Of a DNA stretch of 53,349 nucleotides, positions 14,893 through 22,243 are shown in pieces; the stretch's first letter is position 1, and every line of letters begins with the position of its first letter. The notes below the pieces were generated by a model. That model was not told the origin of the DNA, searched no databases, and saw only the letters and a list, made by a program, of their open reading frames with translations. This stretch comes from Pseudomonas fragi. Its GTDB lineage: Bacteria > Pseudomonadota > Gammaproteobacteria > Pseudomonadales > Pseudomonadaceae. A program made the position numbers and the translations under genes. Location: positions 1 through 53,349 of the forward strand of contig NZ_CP104862.1 of NCBI RefSeq assembly GCF_025426255.1, written 5' to 3'.

Positions 14893-15525
14893 TTACCTCG
14901 TGCGCTCGATTGAGGCGGTCTTTCCGGCTTCGTGCTGTGGTGCTGGAGCCTTTTGAAGTTCGGAGGGCTGAAGTTCACGGGCAAAGCCGCTTTTGCTGTG
15001 CGGATAGGCAATCTGATGCTCCTTGCCTATGCTTTCCGACTTATCCGAGTAGTTAAATACGTTCACTTTGTCATGGGCGATATCAACCTGATTACCGCTT
15101 TTCTCGTCGGTATGCCGTTGCACAATAAACTCAGCAGTAACCGCCATGATCGGGCCACGATAGGTCTTACCGATTTCGGATTTTTCCAGTTTGTTCATGT
15201 CGACCTGGGTAGCTTGGTTTTCCCTCCCTGCGGCTTCCAAAGCTTGAGCCCCTTTCTCACGGTGCACTTCCGCCATGTTCCAGGCATCCCGAAAAGCTTT
15301 GTCGGTATGTCCAACGTATTTGGAAAAGTCCTTGCCGGTGGCTCCCTTAATTTCAGAGGTGCCAGCGACAAATTCAGCGCCCTTACCCGGGGTGGTTTTT
15401 ACAACCGTTGGCTTTTCCGCTGCGTTCGCTTTGCTGAAAGCTTCAGCTGCAGACTTTGCATCGCCAAACTGTTCACGGCTTTTATCGGCGGCTTTCACCA
15501 GTGTGTAAGTTTCTTTAGCCATCAT
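14893..15525 (-). CDS. KfrB-domain-like protein
   Basis: A 210-residue protein. Residues 120-165 (GKTYRGPIMAVTAEFIVQRH, then a segment ending VDIAHDK) fit the KfrB domain seen at the ends of plasmid primases and Kfr proteins. The first 110 residues are helical and charged, and the tail is basic. It overlaps the DUF192 gene's stop (TAATG), so both are coupled. KfrB-type modules are thought to aid plasmid maintenance; a specific role is unknown. Confidence 0.6.
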   Translation of the reverse strand: MMAKETYTLVKAADKSREQFGDAKSAAEAFSKANAAEKPTVVKTTPGKGAEFVAGTSEIKGATGKDFSKYVGHTDKAFRDAWNMAEVHREKGAQALEAAGRENQATQVDMNKLEKSEIGKTYRGPIMAVTAEFIVQRHTDEKSGNQVDIAHDKVNVFNYSDKSESIGKEHQIAYPHSKSGFARELQPSELQKAPAPQHEAGKTASIERTR

Positions 15526-16016
15526 TACATCCCTCGTTTTTGATATTCAGCTACAGGCTTGCACTCGCGACGGGTCAGCCGACTACCGGGGGCAATTCCC
15601 AGCCTCTGGAAGTCGCCGTTTTCCATTTCCAACCCTTCACGTGCTGGCAGTGTTGACCAGTGCAAGACTTCCGTTTCTGGCTCCATGTCCTCGATCTGTA
15701 ACACGGTACCGGCCGCGTCGATAAACGCGACTGAAAGCGGGGTAGGGGTGCCCCTCATCCAAAAAACCCGGCGTTCATCATCTGACCAGGTGAACAACAT
15801 CCCGGTGCCTATTTCCTGGAGTCCGGACAGGCCGCGCTCCATCTGAACTCTGGTCGTAACCTGGGGCACGTTCTCCAGCGTCACGCTGTCGAATTGCAAC
15901 GTGCATAGGCTCGCGGGGCGACTGGCTTGGTCAGCTTTTCGGGCGACAACTGCCGTCATGATAATGGCGGTGCCAAGGAGGCAAAGCGCGACAGCGCCGA
16001 ACCATTTACCGCGCAC
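15525..16016 (-). CDS. Membrane-anchored DUF192 protein
   Basis: A 163-residue protein with one N-terminal membrane segment (about 6-26), then a DUF192 domain. The signature parts are visible: RGLSGLQEIGTGMLF, FWMRGTPTPLSVAFIDAAG, and a PAREGLEMENGDFQRLGI segment. The domain faces the periplasm. Function is unknown across the family. It overlaps the nuclease gene by 11 bp and lies between it and the KfrB-like gene. Confidence 0.75.
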   Translation of the reverse strand: MRGKWFGAVALCLLGTAIIMTAVVARKADQASRPASLCTLQFDSVTLENVPQVTTRVQMERGLSGLQEIGTGMLFTWSDDERRVFWMRGTPTPLSVAFIDAAGTVLQIEDMEPETEVLHWSTLPAREGLEMENGDFQRLGIAPGSRLTRRECKPVAEYQKRGM

Positions 16017-16473
16017 GGCGAAAGTCCCACGGTGGGGTAGGGTTCTTGTCTGCCCATAGGCCGATCTGATTGGCGCGGGCTTGTTGTTCCAGCGCAGGCA
16101 ATGTCCGGTCGGTGTTGTACCTGGTGTAAACCCATGCCATGCCCTGGGCGACCATGGCGGCGTTGAGGTTGCGGCCGTTTACGGTCAAAACACCGATGCG
16201 CCGGCCGTATTGATCACCGCCTTGGTCCAGCACTTCGACTTGCTGCCGGAAGGCCATTGTCGCCAGTGCTTGGTGGGATACCTCGCCAAAGGCCTGCCGG
16301 CGTTCGGGGGCATCAATGTTCGCCAATCGCACCCGGTGGGTACGTTTGCCGGCTTCCAGAACTTCAACTGTGTCACCGTCCAGGATGCGGACAACATCGC
16401 CACTGAACGTGGTCTGCGCGTTTGCGTGTCCTACGCATAGGAACGCAGTTAACAGCATGGCTGATCGTTTCAT
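16006..16473 (-). CDS. Secreted thermonuclease-like nuclease (SNase family)
   Basis: A 155-residue protein with a signal peptide of about 19 residues ending ANA. The SNase core follows: GDVVRILDGDTVEVLEAG, VRLANIDAPERRQAFG, then GRRIGVLTVNGRNLN and a WVYTRY segment. The catalytic arginine/aspartate/glutamate pattern looks intact. The enzyme would cut nucleic acids in the periplasm; plasmid relatives (such as RK2 ParB) exist. The ATG at 16473 follows a very strong AAAGGAGG site. It is first gene of the unit under the operator at 16523. Confidence 0.85.
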   Translation of the reverse strand: MKRSAMLLTAFLCVGHANAQTTFSGDVVRILDGDTVEVLEAGKRTHRVRLANIDAPERRQAFGEVSHQALATMAFRQQVEVLDQGGDQYGRRIGVLTVNGRNLNAAMVAQGMAWVYTRYNTDRTLPALEQQARANQIGLWADKNPTPPWDFRRAR

Positions 16474-16522
16474 TGAAACCTCCTTTAACGACAAAGTAAG
16501 TTTCTCATTTAAACACAATAAC

Positions 16523-16538
16523 GTCAACACTTGTAAAC
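16523..16538 (-). promoter_or_regulatory. Operator and -35 box of nuclease operon
   Basis: GTCAACACTTGTAAAC, identical to the operators of units 2, 4 and 7. TTGACG is the minus-strand -35; the -10 is weak. The hairpin leader is absent here. Confidence 0.65.
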
Positions 16539-16628
16539 ACAATAATTGCGCCTTGCGACAGATACTTTGAGGGCTGTATCATGGACTCGCTACTTTCCTA
16601 ATCTCCTGCAAGGGTGATGGAAGCAACA

Positions 16629-16656
16629 GGTCGAAAGCCTTGCCGGGCTCTCGACC
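16629..16656 (+). terminator. Hairpin with T run
   Basis: GGTCGA...TCGACC stem with inner AGCC/GGGCT pairing, followed by six T. No plus-strand gene precedes it closely; it may end an RNA or shield the origin region. Confidence 0.5.
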
Positions 16657-16759
16657 TTTTTTATGCCTGCGATTTGGCGTTCTGCCTTTCGCCTTTCGCT
16701 TTTCAAATCCTCAAAGAAAAAAGCTTTTCCTTTCCTGGTGAACTGGCCGGGTGGTCAAA

Positions 16760-17145
16760 GGCCGTAGGCCGGTGCGCGCAGCGCATTGTCCACGCTGCCA
16801 AGTTCGGGAAGCTGCCATGTGGTCAGAGGCTGCGGCCGGTGGTCAACCGCTTGCGTGTTGTCCACGGGCTGCTGCCGTTGCGCGTAGCGCACTGTCCACA
16901 GCGGCGGCTGACCAATACTTGTAAAGATCTATTTGAAGGGATACATGAAAACAATACATGGGGCTAAAGAGGGAACCGCTACAGGCCACGTGCTGCGCGG
17001 CTTGTTACCGATTACACGTGCTAAATCCATTACCGATTACACGTAAAACCGTTACCGATTACACGTGGATAATTTCGGCTGAATTGCTTGTAGCCCTTGG
17101 GAGATGGGGCTTTGCGGTATCGTTACCGATTACACGTGGATAAGT
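16760..17145. other. oriV: Candidate oriV with four iterons
   Basis: Four copies of (G/A)TTACCGATTACACGT(G/A) start at 17004, 17029, 17051 and 17122, in one orientation with 22-25 bp spacing for the first three. TTATCCACG, close to a DnaA box, overlaps the ends of copies three and four on the minus strand (17064-17072, 17135-17143). Three GTCCAC-containing repeats lie to the left (16786-16902). The 760-bp stretch from 16474 to 17237 has no gene. Which initiator (RepA or RepL-like) acts here is open. Confidence 0.7.
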
Positions 17146-17237
17146 CGGGTTGTCCATAGGGTTTTCCCCAACTGACTACCATCTATAGAGTGCTTTCTGA
17201 AGGTGTTGTGAGCTTCAGTTATCAAGCGAAAGGGGGC

Positions 17238-17459
17238 TCATAGTTCGTTGTCCTCTGCCTGAGCAATCAACGCATCGGCTGCGAGCGGGTCTAGGAGGAC
17301 CCTCCAACGGCGGTTTTTTTGTGCCAGCGATTTCCCAATCGTTATCTCACAGCGCCAGTCACGCACCGCGTTCTGTTGCACCAGGGGAAATCCCTGTACC
17401 TGCCCGGGCTTTTTTTTGGGCAAAAAAAACCGCCGCAACCGAAGTTGAAGCGGTCCCAC
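17238..17459 (-). CDS. Hypothetical basic protein next to oriV
   Basis: A 73-residue frame beginning at GTG behind AAGGACTGATAG. The second half (ITIGKSLAQKNRRWRVLLDP, then LAADALIAQAEDNEL) looks like a real soluble protein; the first half is basic. Lies between the iterons and a 31-codon frame. No family is recognised, and it could be spurious. Confidence 0.4.
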   Translation of the reverse strand: MGPLQLRLRRFFLPKKKPGQVQGFPLVQQNAVRDWRCEITIGKSLAQKNRRWRVLLDPLAADALIAQAEDNEL

Positions 17460-17469
17460 CTATCAGTCC

Positions 17470-17565
17470 TTACAGACCTTCAAAGTAGTCTCGCAGCAGT
17501 TCGTAAACGTGGTGTGCACGCAAACAAACCACCACGAAGTCCCACGCACGTCTTAACTTAGACAT
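17470..17565 (-). CDS. 31-residue possible leader peptide
   Basis: A short frame that begins MSKLRRAWDFVVVCLRAHHV and ends YELLRDYFEGL, 10 bp before the start of the 73-residue gene. Its amphipathic look and position recall leader peptides that gate a downstream gene in replication control. Evidence is position and composition only. Confidence 0.35.
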   Translation of the reverse strand: MSKLRRAWDFVVVCLRAHHVYELLRDYFEGL

Positions 17566-17631
17566 ACACGGCCCTCCCGTGGTTGGGCCGTACCTCCAGC
17601 GCGCTTACCGGAACACACGCACCTTCGGAAA

Positions 17632-18010
17632 CACACCAAGCGTTCCCTGTGAGGCGGCTGGGCTTAGGGCCTCCCGAGTGAATCCGGCACGGATTACTAG
17701 GCCCGTGTCGGGGGTCCAAAATTCGCGCGCTTGCCCGGCCACTACTAGCAGGATGACGAACGCGGAACAGGCCTGATATTAACCGAATGATTTGGAAGGT
17801 AATGCAGCGAAATAGGTCAGAAAAGTTTAAAACCCGCCAAAGGCCTTATGGGCGGCCATTTGCGGCGTAAATATTTTTTTCCGTGCCATCTGTTCCACGC
17901 GTGGAACGCTTGATAACGGCGACCCTACCGTCAATCGACGTAGTACGTTATTAATTGCCTAATGGTGGTACCACCTTGTAAGCTTCTTTCCACACCAAGC
18001 GTTCCCTGTG
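17632..18010. repeat. 20-bp direct repeats flanking palindromes
   Basis: CACACCAAGCGTTCCCTGTG occurs exactly at 17632-17651 and 17991-18010. The 339 bp between hold two perfect palindromes, GTTCCACGCGTGGAAC (17892-17907) and GGTGGTACCACC (17964-17975). There is no credible gene in 17566-18028. The first palindrome is like a ParB parS site with two extra bases. Confidence 0.7.
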
Positions 18011-18028
18011 GGATCGCAAGGCCGGCCA

Positions 18029-18280
18029 CTAACCGGACTTGCAAGAAAAAGCCGCCCTACTAAGGCGGCTTTTTTGTGTCCGTCGTTTATGTGCGTTACC
18101 CGTCACAGCTCGACCAAAAACGTCCGCAGCCCTATGCCATCGGCAAACCGGCCCCGGCTGGGTGTCCAGTTGCGCGGTCAGCCAGGCGAGTAATGCGGCC
18201 CGACCGTGCGGGTACGGCCCGTGTTGTTCTTGCACCACGTCGACCAGGTGCAGCAAGTGAGCGGTGCGGTCATCGCGCAT
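18029..18280 (-). pseudogene. Possible gene remnant
   Basis: The first 40 codons (MRDDRTAHLLHLVDVVQEQH, then GPYPHGRAALLAWLTAQLD) have good codon use and a normal protein look. The rest is basic and repeats the terminator region, as if the true 3' end were lost. No ribosome site is clear. It may be a truncated gene at the edge of the cargo segment. Confidence 0.3.
18051..18076. terminator. Bidirectional terminator
   Basis: Stem GCCGCC/GGCGGC with a T run on the plus strand and one on the minus strand. Confidence 0.8.
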
Positions 18281-18322
18281 TCATACAAGCTCTTCTAGGG
18301 GTGTCTTGCTGCAGGGCTTTTT

Positions 18323-18697
18323 TCATGAGTTAGTCCAGGGGAACTTGGCGATCTTCTCCATCCCACCTATGACCTTGTTCATCGTCGAGTGATACCCACA
18401 GCTGATGCTCTCCAGCAGCATGACGGTCAGGTAGGCCGCGATGAAATCGACCTCATCGTCTCGCTCTCTGGCGTCGTTCATCTTCGCAATGATGGGCATC
18501 ATGTAATCGGTTTTTTCATCGACCGATAAAGCCATAAACCCCGGCAGCCCCCCATCGTTTTCCAGAGCCTGGCGATAGTCGCGCAGCTTTTGAGACGCCA
18601 TCAGCTTGGTGGCGGCGTCGAGGGTAGCCAGGCCAGGCATGAATCCCTTGAGGTCTCGTTCCAACTCTCGTTGTCGCTTGGGTTTGAAAAACAGCAT
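18323..18697 (-). CDS. Hypothetical helical protein
   Basis: A 124-residue all-helical protein (LATLDAATKLMASQKLRDYR, DDEVDFIAAYLTVMLLESIS and similar). No family is recognised. It lies downstream of the integrase gene on the same strand, about 180 bp away. Confidence 0.55.
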   Translation of the reverse strand: MLFFKPKRQRELERDLKGFMPGLATLDAATKLMASQKLRDYRQALENDGGLPGFMALSVDEKTDYMMPIIAKMNDARERDDEVDFIAAYLTVMLLESISCGYHSTMNKVIGGMEKIAKFPWTNS

Positions 18698-18877
18698 GCC
18701 GAATTCCCTTTCTGATGAGCCCGTTCACTCTCAAGCCAGGAGTGTACGTGCTGGTACGCCAGAAGTGGGGGGAATGGCCACCACTAGGTGGCCAGATTGC
18801 GCACAGCAGCGCGCTCTCTGTCCCCGGTCATTGAACATAGGGTTCGTTATCCAAATGGCAGGGGCGTTTCAGTATGG

Positions 18878-19840
18878 CTATAGCTGAATCCGTTCCACCT
18901 CATCCAGGCTGACGCCGTCGCTGCGCCGATCATAGAGCTGCGTGGTACGGGTGGATGAATGATTGGCCATCGCCGCTGCATTTTCCAGGGTGCCGCCGTT
19001 CTTCAGGTAGGCGGTGATCCCGGTGGCCCGGAACGTATGGTTGCCGATCAACGTTTTGAGCCCAGCCGCCAAAGCCCGTCGCCGCACCATGGCGTGTGCA
19101 TTCGCTTGTGGCAGGACGGTTGGGCTCAGCTGCCCGGTACCGCGTCCAATCGTGCGAAACAGCGGCCCTTTTGGATCGCTGTCGATCCCGGTCTGCACCA
19201 GGTAGGCGTGCAGGTATTCCTCGAGCAAATGATGGCAAGGCATGGTGTGCTGTTTTCCGCCCTTCTCGCGCAGGCGCACCCACAGCCGGCGATGCTGCGT
19301 ATAGACGTCTTCGACCTTCATGCTCAACGCGGCACCGACCCGGGCAAAGGAAAACACCATCAGTCCGATCAACGCGCGGTCGCGCAAGCCAGCCGGCGTA
19401 CTGATATCGAGGCTGTCCAGCAGCTGCCGCGCCTCGGACGGATCAAGCACCGGCGTTTTGCCGCTGCGCGCGCTATGGCTCGGCCCGCGCACCGAAGCCG
19501 CTGGGTTATGCGGCACCACCTGCCCCACCACCAGCCAATCGAACAAATGCCGGATCGCCGCAAGCCGTTGTTTTACTGACGGGGCCGCCAGCGTTTGCGT
19601 CTGCAGCTCGATCCAGCTGGCCACGTGCAGTGGAGCCACGGCGCCCAAGTCGGGAACGCCCACGGCCTGGCACCAGGTCAGGAATTCATTAACCGCCCGC
19701 GCATAGGCGCGCCGGGTGTTGGCATTGCGGATACTGGCGGTAAAAAACTCCAGGAATCGAACACTGGCCCGTTCACCGGCATGACTGACCAGCACCGGGA
19801 CTTGCGCCGTGACCGAGCCCGTCAGCATGAGTCCACTCAT
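18878..19840 (-). CDS. Tyrosine recombinase (XerC/phage-integrase family)
   Basis: A 320-residue recombinase. The N-terminal core-binding domain covers about 25-105 (ANTRRAYARAVNEFLTWCQ). The catalytic domain shows Arg167 (FSFARVGA), His268 and Arg271 (GNHTFRATG), His294 (MANHSSTRTT) and nucleophile Tyr303 (QLYDRR). All catalytic positions are present, so it should be active. It overlaps the DUF2513 gene by 4 bp. It may have brought in the 18-24 kb cargo or may resolve dimers; no att sites are proven. Confidence 0.85.
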   Translation of the reverse strand: MSGLMLTGSVTAQVPVLVSHAGERASVRFLEFFTASIRNANTRRAYARAVNEFLTWCQAVGVPDLGAVAPLHVASWIELQTQTLAAPSVKQRLAAIRHLFDWLVVGQVVPHNPAASVRGPSHSARSGKTPVLDPSEARQLLDSLDISTPAGLRDRALIGLMVFSFARVGAALSMKVEDVYTQHRRLWVRLREKGGKQHTMPCHHLLEEYLHAYLVQTGIDSDPKGPLFRTIGRGTGQLSPTVLPQANAHAMVRRRALAAGLKTLIGNHTFRATGITAYLKNGGTLENAAAMANHSSTRTTQLYDRRSDGVSLDEVERIQL

Positions 19841-20220
19841 GACAGCTCGATCCCCAAGCGCTCTTTGAGCACTTCCTTGCCGTAGGCCTTCCCTAGTTCT
19901 AGTAAAACCCCGAGGCCAGCGACACCCGCTTTTTCAGCGCCTGCTTTGGTACGTCGCCAAACCTCGCCGTTACGGACGGTATCGAGGAACTCATGACCTT
20001 TATAAGTGAGCCGCGTGGGCTGCCAAATAGAGACTGCATCTGCTAGGTAGGCAGCATCTCGGGACAGGACGAACCCCGCCTCCGTCAGCAACAACACATG
20101 GTATGAAATCTCTCGGGGCGAGCGATCTTTCAGTACGAGGTCGATCCCTTCTTTAGGATCATTTTTGCTCGCCTCAACGGCCAATAGGATCTCGCGCACC
20201 AAGTCTTTGTCGAGCTTCAT
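19837..20220 (-). CDS. DUF2513 protein
   Basis: A 127-residue protein. The first 80 residues fit DUF2513: MKLDKDLVREILLAVEAS, EISYHVLLLTEAGFV, then RLTYKGHEFLDTVRNGEVW. This is a winged-helix-like fold common beside mobile genes. The tail is helical. It is translationally coupled to the recombinase, and a GTGATAA/TTATCAC palindrome lies just upstream. It may control the recombinase, which is an inference from the overlap. Confidence 0.8.
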   Translation of the reverse strand: MKLDKDLVREILLAVEASKNDPKEGIDLVLKDRSPREISYHVLLLTEAGFVLSRDAAYLADAVSIWQPTRLTYKGHEFLDTVRNGEVWRRTKAGAEKAGVAGLGVLLELGKAYGKEVLKERLGIELS

Positions 20221-20240
20221 GCTGGGATGCCTTCCTATAT

Positions 20241-20260
20241 GTGATAAAGGACATTATCAC
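20241..20260. promoter_or_regulatory. GTGATAA-N6-TTATCAC palindrome
   Basis: A perfect 7-bp inverted repeat, 20 bp upstream of the DUF2513 start, set where an operator would be. Confidence 0.6.
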
Positions 20261-20414
20261 ACATAGACGACCCTAAAAGGCGCTGCGTCCGCCAGGCGCA
20301 GCCGCTGTCACGGGGCAAAACCATTAATCATCTCAAATATCATAAATTAATCATTGACGATGTAATATTTGCCCGATAGTCTGTGCCCATACCGACTGAC
20401 CGAGCGCAGCAACG

Positions 20415-21107
20415 ATGAGCACCTCCTGGCGTGACCGATTTGAGAAAAACTTTATCTCTCCCGAGAAAAAACTCGGCCTGGACGAGATCCTGGAGGAAGC
20501 GCACGACGCCTATCTGGGCTGGCTGGCCGCTTCACTGACAGCGTTCCACAGCGATTTTAATGAAGACCAGGTCGACCAACTGGATCGAATTTTTCAGGGC
20601 GAAAGTCGAATTCGTTCCATTGCCAACGATTGCTACAACTACGCAATCAATGGACGTTTCAGGCTTGCTAAAGATGCCCAAGAGCAAGAGCAGATGAATG
20701 ATGACTGGGTCTGCCTGGCTATCCTGGTGCAGTCTGCCCGGCCTGGAATTGAAGAATTTTCGCTCACCGTCAGAGGACGCCCGATTGGCGTACCGGCAAA
20801 GCTTGAGCAGCTTCTGTTCCATGCGCAGATACGGGCTCTGCTGGATTTCTCTACCGTCGACGGGTTTGACGAAGAGTCGGTTTCGGTACCGCAATTTTTT
20901 AGTCAGCCAGTCCCGGGCTATCTCACGCTCAAGGAGATCGCCCTGTTAGGGCAAATGTCGGAACGAGCGGTGCGCAATGCTGCCCAGCCCGCAGCGGCAG
21001 ATCGGCTGCAGACCCGTAAGGAACAGACCCAGACCGTAGTCGATGCCACCGAGGCGTTGCGCTGGTTAAAAGGTCGTCGGGGATTTATTGCCACCCGCGC
21101 GGACTGA
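20415..21107 (+). CDS. Unrecognised protein with C-terminal HTH-like part
   Basis: A 230-residue protein. Residues 1-165 are helical and acidic with no family recognised. Residues 165-225 (GYLTLKEIALLGQMSERAVR, then LRWLKGRRGF) look like a helix-turn-helix or excisionase-type DNA-binding part. It lies 43 bp before the UDG-like gene, so both form a likely operon. Its Shine-Dalgarno site is weak. Confidence 0.65.
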   Translation: MSTSWRDRFEKNFISPEKKLGLDEILEEAHDAYLGWLAASLTAFHSDFNEDQVDQLDRIFQGESRIRSIANDCYNYAINGRFRLAKDAQEQEQMNDDWVCLAILVQSARPGIEEFSLTVRGRPIGVPAKLEQLLFHAQIRALLDFSTVDGFDEESVSVPQFFSQPVPGYLTLKEIALLGQMSERAVRNAAQPAAADRLQTRKEQTQTVVDATEALRWLKGRRGFIATRAD

Positions 21108-21150
21108 TGCTCGCCTGCCTACCTCTCAATTGCCATTTAAGGACACCCCC

Positions 21151-21930
21151 ATGAGCCTCGAACAGTTCAGCGCCCTGCTTTCCGCCTCCACTCACAATTT
21201 TGCCACGCTGCCGGCCGAGCTGTTGCTCGCCTCAGAAGGCAATCTGCAGACCTTCTATGCCCCTTTTGATCACATCAATACCAGCGCACGGATTGTGATA
21301 TGCGGCATCACGCCGGGCCTGCAGCAGGCCAGCTGTGCGCTGGATGAAGCGCGTAAACAACTGCGCCAAGGCGCCTCCTTAGAGCACGCCAGACAAGCCG
21401 CGAAGGAAACGGCCAGCTTCGTCGGGGCGATGCGTGACAATCTCATTGGCATGCTCGATCACGTCGGGCTGCATACGCTGCTGGACATCAAGAGCTGTGC
21501 ACGACTGTTCGACACGCACCGGCACCTACTGCACTCCACCTCGGCCCTGCGCTACCCGGTTTTTCTGAAAGGTAAAAATTACAGCGGCAGCCCCGCCATC
21601 CTCAGCCGCGCCAGTCTGCGTCGCCAGGTGGAAACCCATCTGGCGGAAGAGATCCGCGCGCTGGGCCCGCAATGTCTGTATGTCCCGCTCGGGCCCAAGG
21701 TCGCCGAAGTATTCCATCACCTACAAGGTCGAGGTCTGCTGAAAGCAGAACAGCTCTTGGATGGACTACCTCATCCATCCAAAGCCAATGGGGAACGGAT
21801 TAGCTATTTCCTCGGTGGCAAGGCTCGGGAAAAACTGTCGATTAAGACCAATCCAGTGGTGCTGGATGAGGCCAAGGCGCGGCTCCTGGCCAAACTGGCC
21901 ACGCTGCGCAGCGAAAATCGGATGGGTTGA
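21151..21930 (+). CDS. Uracil-DNA-glycosylase-superfamily-like protein
   Basis: A 259-residue protein with the three landmarks of the UDG fold: a GITPG loop (residues 52-56, motif A), LYVPLGPKVAEVF in the middle, and HPSKAN (208-213, motif B). It lacks the exact active-site loop of the classical family, so substrate and activity are unknown. Such proteins excise damaged or modified bases, and some act against phage DNA. The ATG at 21151 follows TTTAAGGACA. Its partner gene and the recombinase next door suggest cargo. A strong terminator follows. Confidence 0.65.
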   Translation: MSLEQFSALLSASTHNFATLPAELLLASEGNLQTFYAPFDHINTSARIVICGITPGLQQASCALDEARKQLRQGASLEHARQAAKETASFVGAMRDNLIGMLDHVGLHTLLDIKSCARLFDTHRHLLHSTSALRYPVFLKGKNYSGSPAILSRASLRRQVETHLAEEIRALGPQCLYVPLGPKVAEVFHHLQGRGLLKAEQLLDGLPHPSKANGERISYFLGGKAREKLSIKTNPVVLDEAKARLLAKLATLRSENRMG

Positions 21931-22070
21931 AGATAACCAGGAGAACCCCTGCCGCTACAGCGCTGCGAGCGTGTCTCGTTAAGTGTTTTGTTGTAGTCAC
22001 CGCCTGGGGTGGGGCGGAAATACCCCCTCTCGTCTCGCTGGGCTTGCCCAGCTTACTGCTCAGCAGTCCA

Positions 22071-22105
22071 AGCGGTCACTGGCCTTCAGTGACCGCTTTT
22101 TTTTG
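22071..22105 (+). terminator. Strong rho-independent terminator
   Basis: An 11-bp stem (AGCGGTCACTG/CAGTGACCGCT) followed by eight T after the UDG-like gene. The rest of 21931-22243 shows no gene. Confidence 0.9.
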
Positions 22106-22243
22106 GATGTCGCCAAGCATGGGCGTTGCATGTTCTGGTGACAGAGTTATGCGACAACTCCGAACCAAAAAATCCAGCAGATCATGGCTTGTCGCATGAC
22201 TTAGAAGTTGCGCAACAAAAGAACAAAAATTCTGAACGCCGGA

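Noticed and set aside
16760..17145. Iterons as transposon or integron repeats
   Set aside because: Their equal orientation, helical spacing and DnaA-like boxes fit an origin better, and no transposase is near.
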